Origin: an uncultured Ellagibacter sp.
GTDB taxonomy: Bacteria; Actinomycetota; Coriobacteriia; Coriobacteriales; Eggerthellaceae
DNA: 43,137 nucleotides
Direction of reading: 5' to 3'
Assembly (NCBI GenBank): GCA_934654815.1
Contig: CAKUGU010000019.1
Span: 1-43,137 of the forward strand
Below, in pieces: positions 15,767 to 25,274 of this stretch; positions within the stretch are counted from its first letter, which is position 1, and every line of letters starts with the position of its first letter. The translations under genes were made by a program, and so were the position numbers. The notes under the pieces are model-generated. The model was not told the origin of the DNA, did no database searches, and saw only the letters and a list, made by a program, of their open reading frames with translations.

Positions 15767-17113
15767 TTACCTCCTTCGAGAGGACGAGCGGGAAGACGTC
15801 CTCGGTTCACTGCTTCGGCGCGCCGCGCGGTCGCGCTCGGCGCGCGGGCGCTCGCCCGGGTAGCGCGCGTCGCGACGGGACGGCTGCGCGGCACCGCGTG
15901 CGCTCTCCCCCGCCCTGCCAGACGACGCACGCACAACGCGCAAATCGGCGCGGCGGCGGTCGTAGACGCTCGGCGCGGCGGCGTCGCGCGAGACGGAGAG
16001 GATGAGCCCGACCATCATGAGCGACGCGATGACCGACGAGCCGCCCGACGAAATGAAGGGCAAAGGCTTGCCCGTCGTCGGGAACACGCCGATCGCGCAC
16101 CCCATGTTGAGAAACGCCTGGAACACGAGCGCGACGGTGAGGCCGCCGGCAAGCATGGTGCCGAACTCGTCGCTCGCCGAGCGTGCGATGAGCGTGCCGG
16201 TATAGGCGAGAAGCAGGAACAGCGCGATCACGATGACCGCTCCTATCATGCCGAGCTCCTCGCACACGACCGCGAAGACGAAGTCGCTGTCGCTCGCGAA
16301 GAGGTACTGGTACTTCTCGTGCCCGTTGCCAAGTCCCACGCCGAAGATGCCGCCCTCGGATATGGCGTAGTAGGAATGGATGATGTTGTAGCCTGTGCCG
16401 TAGCCGCCCTGCCCGTCGTTCCACGGGTCGAGGAAGGCGAAGCGATCGGCGCGGTAGCCGACGCCGAACATGGCGATGAGTCCGAAGACGACGACGAGGC
16501 CGACGATGAGGACGAAGATGCGCATCGGCACTTCCCCGTACCAGAGTACCGCGAGCAACGCGACGATGCAGATCATCGTCGTCCCGAGGTCGGACTGCGT
16601 TTTATACATGATGCCGAGCGGGACGATGACGCCGAGGAAAAGCCCCATCATGAACGACTTGAAATCGATCGCTTCCTCCCGATAGTCCGCGAACAGGCGC
16701 ACCGTCACGATGACGAGCGCGATCTTCACGAACTCCGAGCCCTGCACGGTGAACGACCCGCCGAGGCGGATCCAGCGCTTCGCGCCGTAATTCTCGATGC
16801 CGAACAGCGACGTCGCGACGATGAGCACGATGGCGACGCCCCAGGCGAGCCAGATGCCCCGGCCGCGCCAGAAGCCCGGCTTCACGAACAGGTAGATGAT
16901 GACACCCACCACCGCGCCGATCGCCGCGTAAACGACCTGGTCGGTGAGGGACTTGATGGCGTTGCCGCCGTGGTTGATGTTCGAGATGGAGCCCGCGGAG
17001 TAGACCATGACGAACCCGATGAGCAAGAGCGCGAGCACGCAGAGCATGAACACGATGCGGGGGCCGTGGATATGCGCAGGTATGCCGCCTCTTCGGCGCG
17101 CCGAATCTGCCAT
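15767..17113 (-). CDS. ftsW: Lipid II polymerase FtsW with an Arg-rich C-terminal tail
   Basis: FtsW is the SEDS-family glycosyltransferase that polymerises lipid II at the septum with FtsI. About ten transmembrane segments are visible. Signature stretches include GIENYGAKRWIRLGGSFTVQGSEFVKIALV, given here in part (residues about 105-135), QSDLGTTMI, GYGTGYNIIHSYYAISEGGIFGVGLGNG in the catalytic loop region, and the late segment TGKPLPFISSGGSS. After the last membrane segment a tail of about 70 residues, strongly rich in Arg and Ser, runs to the stop. The start at 17113 lies 13 bases after murD; TAAGGGG precedes it. The length is 448 residues, longer than most because of the tail. Confidence 0.93.
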   Translation of the reverse strand: MADSARRRGGIPAHIHGPRIVFMLCVLALLLIGFVMVYSAGSISNINHGGNAIKSLTDQVVYAAIGAVVGVIIYLFVKPGFWRGRGIWLAWGVAIVLIVATSLFGIENYGAKRWIRLGGSFTVQGSEFVKIALVIVTVRLFADYREEAIDFKSFMMGLFLGVIVPLGIMYKTQSDLGTTMICIVALLAVLWYGEVPMRIFVLIVGLVVVFGLIAMFGVGYRADRFAFLDPWNDGQGGYGTGYNIIHSYYAISEGGIFGVGLGNGHEKYQYLFASDSDFVFAVVCEELGMIGAVIVIALFLLLAYTGTLIARSASDEFGTMLAGGLTVALVFQAFLNMGCAIGVFPTTGKPLPFISSGGSSVIASLMMVGLILSVSRDAAAPSVYDRRRADLRVVRASSGRAGESARGAAQPSRRDARYPGERPRAERDRAARRSSEPRTSSRSSSRRR

Positions 17114-17126
17114 AGGGGTATGCCCC

Positions 17127-18614
17127 TTAGGCCCGTGCGGCGACGAGCTTCTTGAACACGTCGCCGCGCTCCTCGTAGCAGCTGAACTCGTCGAAGGACG
17201 AGCATGCCGGCGACAGGACGACGACGTCTCCCGCACAGGCGACGCCGAGCGCGGCGTCGAGCGCGTCTTCCATATGGGCCGCCGACAGAACCGCACAGCC
17301 CGCATCCGGGTTCTCGTCCACGCCGCCGAACGCCGCGAGGAAGCGATCGTGCGCCGCGCCGAAGATGACGACCGCCTTCGCATGGGCGCGAGCCGCCGCA
17401 ACGAGCGGGGCAAGGTCAGTCATCTTGTCGTGCCCGCCGAGCAGCACGATGGGGCGCTTGCCCCCGAACGCGGAGAACGCCTTGAGCGTCGCGTCGACAT
17501 TGGTCGCCTTGGAGTCGTTGTAGCATTCGACGCCGCCGACGGTGCCGCACGGCTCGATGCGGTGCTCGAGCGGCGCGAACGTGAGCAGCCCGTAGGCGAT
17601 ATCGTCGTCGGGAGCGCCGACGGCGACCGCGCACGACGCGGCCGCGAGCGCGTTTTCCAGGTTGTGCGCGCCTTTGATGAGGAGCTCGTCGGCGCGGCAG
17701 AGCTCGTGTTCCATTCCCCCGAACGCGACGGTGAGCACGCCGTCGTCGTTCACGAAGGCAGCGTTGTCGGCGCCGCAGCGGGCGCGCATGTCGCCCGAGA
17801 CGCCGTCTTTCGTGCCCACGGGGATGTAGGCGAAGCCGCGCTCATCGGCGCTTTGCGCGCGCAACTCGCGGACCTTCGCGCGCACCGCGTCGTCGGTCGC
17901 GCAGAGCACGGCGACCGCGCCCGGCGTGTCGGCGAGATTCGCGATGCACTTCCATTTCGCGGCGGCGTAGGCCTCAAGCGTGCCGTGCCACTCGACGTGG
18001 TCGGGCGTGATGTTCAGCACGACCGCCACGTTCGGGGCGAAAAGGCTCGTGGATTCGAGCTGGAAGGACGACACCTCGGCGACGTAGACATGGGTATCCC
18101 CCGCCCCGACGCGCGCGATGCACGCGTCGCCGATGTTGCCGACCGCATGCGCGGACATGCCCGCCTGCTCGAGCAAGTGGGCGGTGATCGACGTCGTGGT
18201 CGTCTTGCCGTTCGTGCCGGTGATGGCGACCCAGACGCTGTCGGCGTCGCTCTCGCGCCACGCGAACTCGACCTCGCTCACAAGCTCGGCGCTCGCGTCC
18301 TGCGCGCTTCGGTAGAAATCGGAGATCTCGGGGATGCCGGGGCTTGCGATGCACAGGTCGAACGAACCCGCGCGCTCGGCGAGGGGCGCCACCGCGTCGT
18401 TGCCGAACGCGACGTCGGCACCCGCCTCCTTCGCACGCTCGGCCGCCGCGCGGGAGGCCTCGTTTTCCGCGCCCGCCGCGATCGACAGGTGCTCGACGCG
18501 CCCGCCGATGAGCGGCAGCAGGTAGTCGACTGCGGCGAGCCCGCTTTTCCCGAGTCCGAGAACAAGGACGCGCCCCAGGTTCTCGGGCGCGTGTTTCTTT
18601 CCTTCGATCAGCAC
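17127..18614 (-). CDS. murD: UDP-N-acetylmuramoyl-L-alanine--D-glutamate ligase
   Basis: MurD adds D-glutamate to UDP-MurNAc-L-Ala. The N-terminal domain has VLVLGLGKSGLAA and ASPGIPE. The P-loop is VAITGTNGKTTTTS near residue 130, followed by EVSSFQLE, LNITPDHVEWHG, the KATNVDAT region and the C-terminal LLGGHDKMTDL. The length is about 495 residues. The GTG at 18614 is chosen because AAGGA lies six bases upstream. An ATG at 18641, almost touching the mraY stop, would add nine residues but has no ribosome site unless reinitiation occurs. The product is used by MurE, encoded farther upstream in the same cluster. Confidence 0.94.
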   Translation of the reverse strand: MLIEGKKHAPENLGRVLVLGLGKSGLAAVDYLLPLIGGRVEHLSIAAGAENEASRAAAERAKEAGADVAFGNDAVAPLAERAGSFDLCIASPGIPEISDFYRSAQDASAELVSEVEFAWRESDADSVWVAITGTNGKTTTTSITAHLLEQAGMSAHAVGNIGDACIARVGAGDTHVYVAEVSSFQLESTSLFAPNVAVVLNITPDHVEWHGTLEAYAAAKWKCIANLADTPGAVAVLCATDDAVRAKVRELRAQSADERGFAYIPVGTKDGVSGDMRARCGADNAAFVNDDGVLTVAFGGMEHELCRADELLIKGAHNLENALAAASCAVAVGAPDDDIAYGLLTFAPLEHRIEPCGTVGGVECYNDSKATNVDATLKAFSAFGGKRPIVLLGGHDKMTDLAPLVAAARAHAKAVVIFGAAHDRFLAAFGGVDENPDAGCAVLSAAHMEDALDAALGVACAGDVVVLSPACSSFDEFSCYEERGDVFKKLVAARA

Positions 18615-18644
18615 GTTTCGTCCTTCCCGACGTGGAGTCATGCG

Positions 18645-19682
18645 CTACGCCACCGCCATAAGCGACTCGGCGAAGTAGATGGAGAACCCGACCGCGGCGA
18701 GCACGCCCGACACGATCCAGAAGCGCACGACGACCTTCGTCTCGCTCCACCCCTTCTTCTCGAAGTGATGGTGCAGAGGAGCCATGAGGAAGATGCGCTT
18801 GTGCGTCTTCTTGTAGTAGAAGACCTGGATCATGACCGACAGCGCCTCGGCGACGAACAAACCGCCGATGACGATCGACACCGCCTCGGTCTTGGTGAGC
18901 ACGGCGAGGCAGCCGAGCGCCATGCCGAGCGCGAGCGAGCCGGTGTCGCCCATGAAGATGTCGGCGGGATAGGAGTTGAACCAGAGGAAGCCGATGCAGG
19001 CGCCGGCGAGCGCCGCCGCGAAGATGGCGGAGTCGAGCGCATCGGTGCGGTAGGCGATGGCGGCCATGACGATCATGACGATCATGACGGTGCCCGCGGC
19101 GAGGCCGTCGAGGCCGTCGGTGAGGTTGACCGCGTTGCACATGCCCACGAGCAGGATGTTCACGAAGATGAGGTAGAGCCACGGGATGGAAACGCCGCCG
19201 ATCGTCGTAGTCAGGATACCGAAGTCGAGCGTGCAGACGAACGGGATGTCGACCGTCGGGGCGATGTCGAGGCAGTTCACCGCGACGAGGCAGAAGACGG
19301 TCGCGATGACGAACTGGCCGATGAGCTTCGCCTTCGGGGTGAGGCCGAGCGAGCGCTCCTTGATGACCTTCTCCCCGTCGTCGGCAAGGCCGAGCGCGCC
19401 CGCAAGCACCGTCGCAATGACGAGCGCGAACGTTTCGGGCGAGGGCATGCCGATGAGGAGCACCACCGCCACAACGGCGATGAGCATGATGACGCCGCCC
19501 ATGGTGGGCGTGCCCTGCTTGACGAGGTGGCTTTCGGGGCCGTCGGCGCGGACCTGCTGGCCGATGTGGCTCGAGCGCAGGAAGCGGATCCATGCCGGCA
19601 TGAGCGCCATGGTGATGACGATCGCCAACACCACCGCGAGGAACACGACGAACGTCGGGTAGTTCGAGAAAATACTGAACAT
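18645..19682 (-). CDS. mraY: Phospho-N-acetylmuramoyl-pentapeptide transferase
   Basis: MraY transfers phospho-MurNAc-pentapeptide to undecaprenyl phosphate, making lipid I. It is a polytopic membrane protein with about ten segments. Family motifs seen: GTPTMGGVIML, LGLADDGEKV (the aspartates bind Mg), NAVNLTDGLDGLAAG, FMGDTGSLALG and APLHHHFEKKGWSE. It is 345 residues. The start overlaps the murF stop by one base (TGATG), so translation is likely coupled. Confidence 0.97.
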   Translation of the reverse strand: MFSIFSNYPTFVVFLAVVLAIVITMALMPAWIRFLRSSHIGQQVRADGPESHLVKQGTPTMGGVIMLIAVVAVVLLIGMPSPETFALVIATVLAGALGLADDGEKVIKERSLGLTPKAKLIGQFVIATVFCLVAVNCLDIAPTVDIPFVCTLDFGILTTTIGGVSIPWLYLIFVNILLVGMCNAVNLTDGLDGLAAGTVMIVMIVMAAIAYRTDALDSAIFAAALAGACIGFLWFNSYPADIFMGDTGSLALGMALGCLAVLTKTEAVSIVIGGLFVAEALSVMIQVFYYKKTHKRIFLMAPLHHHFEKKGWSETKVVVRFWIVSGVLAAVGFSIYFAESLMAVA

Positions 19683-21133
19683 CAGTCAATCAATCCTTCA
19701 ACGACGCGTTCGAGCCCCACCGAATGCGATGCCTTGACGAGCACCGCGTCGTGGGCCGAAACGCAGCCTTTCACTACTTCGAGGGCTTCATCGGCGCAGG
19801 CCGTGCGCACGATGCGGGAGGCGGGCATGCCCGCCTTCTCGGCCGCATCGGCGATGAGCGCGCCGAGGCTGCCGACGACGACGAGCTCGTCGAGCCCGAG
19901 CTTCGCGGCGAGCCCGCCCATCTCGGCGTGCCCCACGGCCGCGAAGTCGCCGAGCTCGCCCATGTCGCCCAAGACGGCGATGCGACGGCCCTCGACGCGA
20001 AGCGCCGCGAACGTGTTGAGCGCGCAACGCATGGAGTCGGGGTTCGCGTTGTAGGCGTCGTTCACGACGGTGAAGCCGTCTTTCGCGCGGAGCATTTCCT
20101 GACGCCCCGACTCGGGCTTCGCCGCGGCGAGCGCACGGGCGACGTCCGCGAGCGGAACGCCCGCGGCAAGTGCGACCGCAGCGGCGGCGCAGGCGTTGCT
20201 CACGTTGTGGAGCCCCTTGAGCTCAAGCGAGCACGGGACGGCTTCGACCTCGTTGCCGAACCCTTGGGCGCAAAGCGAAAATGAGGCACGGCCCGCATCG
20301 TCGAGCGAGGCGTCGCGCGCCCAGACGAGCGGGTCCGCGGCATGTTCGGGGTCGGCCGCGCCGGACCCGTCGAAGCGCACACGGGAGACGCCGCGCTCGG
20401 CGGCGCGTGCGGCGTCCCACACGAAGTCCGCCATGTCGCACGCGTCGTTCAGAAACGCGATGCCGCCTTCGGGGAGGGCGGCTATGAGCTCGGACTTAGC
20501 GCGCGCGATGTTCTCGCGGCTGCCGAGGATCTCGATATGGCTTTCGCCCACCTGCGTGACGATGCCCCATTCGGGACGCACGAACGAGCAGAGCGATTCG
20601 AGCTGCCTGAGCCCGCGCATCCCCATCTCGACGACGACGAAGTCGGTGTCCTCGTCGGCGGCGAGCAGGGTGTTCGGCACGCCGAGCTCGTTGTTCTGGT
20701 TGCCCTTGGTCGCGACGACCGTGCCCGCGAGCGAGAGCACGTCCCGCACGAGGTTCTTCGTGGTCGTCTTGCCGTTGGAACCGGTAAGCCCGATGACGCG
20801 CCCGCGAAGGCGGGGACGCCAAGCGCGCGCGAGATCGGTGATGGCGGCCGCCGTGTCGGGCACGAGCAGAAGCGACGCGCCCGCCTGTTCGAGCGCGCGG
20901 GCCTGCTTGGAGTCGAGCTCATGGGACGCGAGAACGCAGACTGCGCCGGCCGCAACCGCCGCGGACGCGAAGTCGCAGCCGTCGTGGCGCTCGCCGGGAA
21001 GCGCCGCGTAGAGCGCCCCTTCGCGAACCGCGCGGGAATCCCACGTAAGCGACGTCGCCACGGCGTCGAGGTTGCCGGAAAGGGCGACGCGGGCGCCCGT
21101 CGCCTCGGCGATTTCACGGATGGAAAGACGCAA
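19682..21133 (-). CDS. murF: UDP-MurNAc-tripeptide--D-alanyl-D-alanine ligase
   Basis: MurF adds D-Ala-D-Ala to complete the UDP-MurNAc-pentapeptide. The N-terminal domain is MurF-like (DSRAVREGALYAALPGERHDG). The P-loop is GLTGSNGKTTTKNL, followed by KGNQNNELGVPNT, EMGMRGLRQL and the C-terminal NDAYNANPDSM with VLGDMGELG. It is 483 residues. The start appears to be TTG at 21133, with GGAGG ten bases upstream inside the end of murE. No ATG is nearer, and the sequence from this codon (RLSIREIAEATG) matches the family N-terminus. Confidence 0.95.
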   Translation of the reverse strand: MRLSIREIAEATGARVALSGNLDAVATSLTWDSRAVREGALYAALPGERHDGCDFASAAVAAGAVCVLASHELDSKQARALEQAGASLLLVPDTAAAITDLARAWRPRLRGRVIGLTGSNGKTTTKNLVRDVLSLAGTVVATKGNQNNELGVPNTLLAADEDTDFVVVEMGMRGLRQLESLCSFVRPEWGIVTQVGESHIEILGSRENIARAKSELIAALPEGGIAFLNDACDMADFVWDAARAAERGVSRVRFDGSGAADPEHAADPLVWARDASLDDAGRASFSLCAQGFGNEVEAVPCSLELKGLHNVSNACAAAAVALAAGVPLADVARALAAAKPESGRQEMLRAKDGFTVVNDAYNANPDSMRCALNTFAALRVEGRRIAVLGDMGELGDFAAVGHAEMGGLAAKLGLDELVVVGSLGALIADAAEKAGMPASRIVRTACADEALEVVKGCVSAHDAVLVKASHSVGLERVVEGLID

Positions 21134-21135
21134 GG

Positions 21136-22635
21136 CTAGTTCGCCTCCGCGTTCTTCGGGGCGAACCGGCGCTCGAGCTCCTCGCGCGCGACGACGCGGT
21201 CGTCGAACGAGAGCACCTTGTCGCCGACCAGCTGGTAGTCCTCATGCCCCTTGCCGGCGATGAGGATGGAGGTGTTCTCGTCGGCGAGCTCGATGGCGCG
21301 ACGAATCGCCTCGCGCCTGTCGCTCACGACCTCGTACTTGCCGGCGGCCTCGCCCATACCGGCGACGATGTCGGCGATGATGGCGTCGGGGTCCTCGTGG
21401 CGCGGGTTGTCGCTTGTGACGACGGCATAGTCGGCCGCGAGCGCCTTCTTGCCCATGAGCGGGCGCTTCGAGGCGTCGCGGTTGCCGCCGCACCCGAACA
21501 CGACGATGGTCTTGCCGTGCCCGAGCGCCATGATGGAATGGAGCGCCTTCTCGAGCGCGTCGGGGGTGTGCGCGTAGTCCACGTAGACCGACACGCCGCC
21601 GTCGTGCGGCGTGCGGATGCGCTCGAGGCGACCCGGGACGGGGTTGGCGTCCTTGAGCGCGGACGCGATGTCTGCGGCCTCGAAGCCGAGCATGAGCCCC
21701 ACGCCGAACGCCGTCATGACGTTCGAGACGTTGAAGCGCCCGACGAGCGGGTAGGTGAACTCCACTTCCACGCCGCGCACGGACAGCACGACGTGCGTGT
21801 CGGCGACGCCGTAATCGACCGTGAGCGGGTGGACGTCGGCCGCCTCGTTGAAGCCGGTCGTGACCACCATGTCGCCCGCCTCGGTGCAGCGGCGGTCGAG
21901 CTCGACGCCCCATTTGTCGTCGATGCAGATGACGCGGCGCGCCGGGTAGTCCTTCGAGAACAGGAGCGCCTTCGCCTCGAAGTAGGCCTCGAAGGTGTGG
22001 TGGTAGTCCAGATGGTCCTGCGTGAGGTTGGTGAACGCGGTCACCGCGAAGCGCGTGCCCCAGGTGCGGCGCAGATCGAGCGCGTGCGAGCTCACCTCCA
22101 TGGCGACGACCTCACACTCGGCGTCGCGCATGCGCGCGAAGAGCCGCTGCAGATCGCCCGATTCGGGCGTGGTGTGCTCGGACTTCTCGTGCGCATCGCC
22201 GATGGAGGTGCCGACCGTGCCGATGACGCCGGTCTTCTTGCCGGCGCAGCGGGCGATGTGCTCGACAAGGTAGGTCGTGGTCGTCTTGCCGTTGGTTCCC
22301 GTGATGCCCACGAGCGAGAACGCGCGGGAGGGGTTGTCGTAGAAGCGGGCGGCGGCATGGGCCATCGCCTTGCGCGAGTCGGAGACGACGACCTCGACGA
22401 CGTCGGTCGCGTCGGCGAGATAGAGCTTGCGCTCGACGACGAGGACGCGCGCCCCGCGGTCGATGGCGTCCTGAGCGAACGAGTGCCCGTCGACGGAGAA
22501 GCCGACGATGCAGAAGAACGCGTCGCCCGGGCGCACTTTGTCGCTTCGGTATGCGATGCCGGAAACCTCTTCCCGCGGGTTTCCCAAAATGGTGCAGCTG
22601 AAGCCTTCGAACAGATCAGCGCATGTCTTAGCCAT
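21136..22635 (-). CDS. murE: UDP-MurNAc-L-Ala-D-Glu--meso-diaminopimelate ligase
   Basis: MurE adds the third stem-peptide residue. The P-loop is VGITGTNGKTTTTY (about residue 110); TPESGDLQR, EVSSHALDLRR, TNLTQDHLDYH, VDYAHTPDAL and VFGCGGNRD follow. The substrate-selecting motif is DNPRHEDP; DNPR is the signature of enzymes specific for meso-diaminopimelate rather than lysine. This predicts an mDAP-type wall. The ATG at 22635 is preceded by GAGGTAGG. It is 499 residues. The gene starts 10 bases after ftsI and ends two bases before murF. Confidence 0.96.
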   Translation of the reverse strand: MAKTCADLFEGFSCTILGNPREEVSGIAYRSDKVRPGDAFFCIVGFSVDGHSFAQDAIDRGARVLVVERKLYLADATDVVEVVVSDSRKAMAHAAARFYDNPSRAFSLVGITGTNGKTTTTYLVEHIARCAGKKTGVIGTVGTSIGDAHEKSEHTTPESGDLQRLFARMRDAECEVVAMEVSSHALDLRRTWGTRFAVTAFTNLTQDHLDYHHTFEAYFEAKALLFSKDYPARRVICIDDKWGVELDRRCTEAGDMVVTTGFNEAADVHPLTVDYGVADTHVVLSVRGVEVEFTYPLVGRFNVSNVMTAFGVGLMLGFEAADIASALKDANPVPGRLERIRTPHDGGVSVYVDYAHTPDALEKALHSIMALGHGKTIVVFGCGGNRDASKRPLMGKKALAADYAVVTSDNPRHEDPDAIIADIVAGMGEAAGKYEVVSDRREAIRRAIELADENTSILIAGKGHEDYQLVGDKVLSFDDRVVAREELERRFAPKNAEAN

Positions 22636-22645
22636 GTTGCCTACC

Positions 22646-24709
22646 TCATTCCGGCTGAATCTTGAATCGATCGATAGCGAAGCTCATTATATCCTTAAAT
22701 ACATTCGCCACGTTTCCTTGGCTCGGAACCTCGTTCAATCCCACGAAACAAACCAATTGACTCGACGAGTCGGGCAGGAACCCTTCGAAGCACAGGTTGT
22801 AGACGCCCTGCTTGTACACGCCGCTGTCCGCGATCTGGGCCGTCGAGGTCTTGCCGGCCACTTCATAGCCGTCGATCTGGGCGTTCTTACCCGTACCGTC
22901 GGTGACCACGGTTTTGAGCATATCGGTGATCGTGGGGATCGCGGCCTTGTTCTCGATCACGTCCTCGGTGTCGTAGGTGGGCACCTCCCCCGTCTGCGGC
23001 TTGCTGATGAGGAAGTGCGGGGTCGTTTCCACGCCGTCGTTCACGATCGCGCCGTAAAAGCGCACGAGCTGCAGCGGCGTCACCGCGATACCCTGGCCGA
23101 AGCTCACGTTCCACCCGGTGATGGTGGCCCAGTTCTCGAGCGGCTGCAGCGTGCCCGCGGCCTCGCCCGGGTAGTCGACGCCCGTCTTCTCGCAGAAGTT
23201 GTACCTCTGGATGTGCTCGTAGAGCTTCGAGAAGCCGTCGGTCATCTTCTGCACGGAAAGCGAGATGCCGACGTTGGAGGACTGGTCGAGGATCTGGCGG
23301 AACGTGAAGGTCTGGTCGGTGCGCTCGTGCGCGTCGGACACCGTGTAGCCGTCCGCCGTGATCGACGCCGGGCAATACAGCGTGTCGTCGGGGGTCATGG
23401 CGCCCTCTTCAAGGATCGTGAGCGCCGACGCGGTCTTGAAGATGGAGCCCGGCTCGAAGGCCTGCGTGATGGGTTTCGCCTGGTCAGAGCTCGACTTCGA
23501 GTTGCTCATGTCGGAGGGGTCCATGTAGGGCAGAGACGCCATCGCGTAGATTTCCCCGGTCGCGCCGTCCATGACGACCGACGAGCCGCCGCCGGCCGAC
23601 ATGTCGCTCGCCGCCTCGGCCACGCGGTTCTCCACGTATTCCTGCAGCTCGATGTCGAGCGAGATCATGATGTCCTGGCCGTCGACCGCGGGCGTGTCCT
23701 CCTTCACGCCGCCCGGGATGGGAAGCCCGTTCTCGCCGCGCTCGGCGGAATAGGTGCCGGGCGTGCCGGAGAGGATGTCGTTGTACTGCAGCTCGAGGCC
23801 CGTGATGCCCTCGCCGTCGACGTTGCAGTAGCCGATGATCTGCCCGCCGATCTGGCCGCACGGGTACTCGCGGCGGGTGTCGGCGATGAAGTAGATGCCG
23901 TCAAGGCCGAGCTGCTTGAGCTCGCTTGCGGCATCGACGTCGGCCTGGCGCTTCACATAGACGAACGTGGTGGAGTCCTTCGAGAGCGCATCTGCGTAGT
24001 CGGAGGCCTCGCCCCCGAGCACGCTCGCGATCTGGGCGGCCTCACCCGAGACGTCGGTCACCTCGGAGGGGTTCGCGTACACCGTCGTGGCGTCGACGCT
24101 CTTGGCGAGCACCGTGCCGTTGCGGTCGTAGATGGTCCCTCTGTGCGGGGTCGTGGTGAACGACACCGTGCGGGCCTCCTCGGCCATGGCCGAATAGTGG
24201 TCGGACACGATGACCTGCAGGTAGAACAGGCGCCCGAAGAGCACGAGCGCGAGAATCGCGAACACGATGACGACCGCGTGCGCGCGCGACGAGTCGGCGC
24301 GCTCGAGCACGCGCGCGACGGGCGCGGGCGGGTTGATGCGGCTCGTCGCGTCGACGACGTGGGAGACGGCGTTCCCGACGGCGCCGGCCAAGCCGGAGAC
24401 GACCGACGATACGGAGGTTTTCGAGGAGGGCCCGCGGTTTTCGCGGGAAGGTTCCGGTCGGCGCGGGCGACGGCCCTGCTGATCGCGCCCGGAAGCGACG
24501 TTGCGGCGCGCGTCGTCGCGGCGCCGATCTTCCTCGCGGCGCCGGCTGCTTGTGCGCGACGAGGTGCGCGCGCTCGGGCGGGACGACCCTCGGGAGCTGT
24601 GGGAGGAGCTGTTGCGGGTGGGACGGCCGGCGTTTCGGGCACGCGGTTCGCGGGCGCGCCCGGCGCCGCCTTCCGCATCGCCGCGCGATGTGCGTCTGCG
24701 ATCGGACAT
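22646..24709 (-). CDS. ftsI: Septal penicillin-binding protein 2/3 (FtsI), class B transpeptidase
   Basis: FtsI cross-links septal peptidoglycan with FtsW. From the ATG at 24709 (GAGGA upstream) the protein has 687 residues. Residues 1-140 are a very basic, low-complexity cytoplasmic tail. One transmembrane segment follows (about 144-165), then the dimerisation domain with HRGTIYDRNGTVLA, and the transpeptidase domain. Catalytic motifs: SIFK with Ser422 and Lys425, SSN at 477-479, and KTS at 620-622, where most homologs have KTG or KSG. No PASTA domains are present. The frame is open upstream of 24709 over the end of ftsL, but that stretch is not family-like. Confidence 0.93.
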   Translation of the reverse strand: MSDRRRTSRGDAEGGAGRAREPRARNAGRPTRNSSSHSSRGSSRPSARTSSRTSSRRREEDRRRDDARRNVASGRDQQGRRPRRPEPSRENRGPSSKTSVSSVVSGLAGAVGNAVSHVVDATSRINPPAPVARVLERADSSRAHAVVIVFAILALVLFGRLFYLQVIVSDHYSAMAEEARTVSFTTTPHRGTIYDRNGTVLAKSVDATTVYANPSEVTDVSGEAAQIASVLGGEASDYADALSKDSTTFVYVKRQADVDAASELKQLGLDGIYFIADTRREYPCGQIGGQIIGYCNVDGEGITGLELQYNDILSGTPGTYSAERGENGLPIPGGVKEDTPAVDGQDIMISLDIELQEYVENRVAEAASDMSAGGGSSVVMDGATGEIYAMASLPYMDPSDMSNSKSSSDQAKPITQAFEPGSIFKTASALTILEEGAMTPDDTLYCPASITADGYTVSDAHERTDQTFTFRQILDQSSNVGISLSVQKMTDGFSKLYEHIQRYNFCEKTGVDYPGEAAGTLQPLENWATITGWNVSFGQGIAVTPLQLVRFYGAIVNDGVETTPHFLISKPQTGEVPTYDTEDVIENKAAIPTITDMLKTVVTDGTGKNAQIDGYEVAGKTSTAQIADSGVYKQGVYNLCFEGFLPDSSSQLVCFVGLNEVPSQGNVANVFKDIMSFAIDRFKIQPE

Positions 24710-24734
24710 AAGGGGACTTCCTCGTACTTGACGT

Positions 24735-25190
24735 TTAGCTGCGAGCCGCTTGGGCAAGGCTCTGCGAAAGCGACAGGTTCCCCGCATCGTCGGTTGCGAC
24801 GATGTCGGCGGAAAGGAAGATCTTGGAAGTCGATTCGGGCGCCGACATGCCGAGCGCGCTCGCCTCGGACTTGATGCGCGAGGGGTTGGAAAGCGTGCTT
24901 TGCGCGACCTCAAGGGAGCTTCCCTCGGAGCGCGCGGTGTCGATGAGCGAGTCGTAGCTCTTCGATTCCTGCTCGACGGTCACCGCGGCCGCGGTGAGCC
25001 CGATGCGGACGAAGCTGACGAGCGCGAGCAGCACAAGGGCGGCCGCCACGCACTTCGCGAGCCTGATGATGGCAGGTGACAAGGTTTCGACCTGGTTCTT
25101 GCGACCAGGCACCACCTCGATGCGCGGACGTCGGGGGGCACGCTCGGGGGCGCGTTCGTAACTGCGAGAATATGCGGGTTGCGCGCTCAC
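24735..25190 (-). CDS. ftsL: FtsL-like small bitopic division protein
   Basis: The 151-residue product has a basic cytoplasmic tail (1-43), one transmembrane segment (about 47-68, with VAAALVLLALVSFVRIGLTAAA) and an extracytoplasmic part with helical, coiled-coil-like character. FtsL sequences are poorly conserved, so the name rests on topology, size and position between rsmH and ftsI, the usual place. FtsL would form a complex with FtsQ and a DivIC/FtsB partner, which is not visible in this window. The start is GTG at 25190; AGGAGG lies about 12 bases upstream. A GC-rich hairpin lies at about 25226-25250, ahead of the gene. Confidence 0.75.
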   Translation of the reverse strand: MSAQPAYSRSYERAPERAPRRPRIEVVPGRKNQVETLSPAIIRLAKCVAAALVLLALVSFVRIGLTAAAVTVEQESKSYDSLIDTARSEGSSLEVAQSTLSNPSRIKSEASALGMSAPESTSKIFLSADIVATDDAGNLSLSQSLAQAARS

Positions 25191-25274
25191 GGCTTATGTC
25201 TCCCTCCTTTGAATCATCCGTGCTTGTAGGCAACGACGCCCCTTTGCGGGGGCGGCGTGGTCATTGCTATTTCG

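Noticed and set aside
17007..20054. Very long plus-strand open frame (about 1,015 codons) across ftsW, murD, mraY and murF
   Set aside because: It is a GC-rich shadow of well-identified minus-strand genes, rich in Arg, His, Asp and Glu with no domain, and crosses gene borders. The same applies to 3288-5027, 22508-24874 and 37932-40010.
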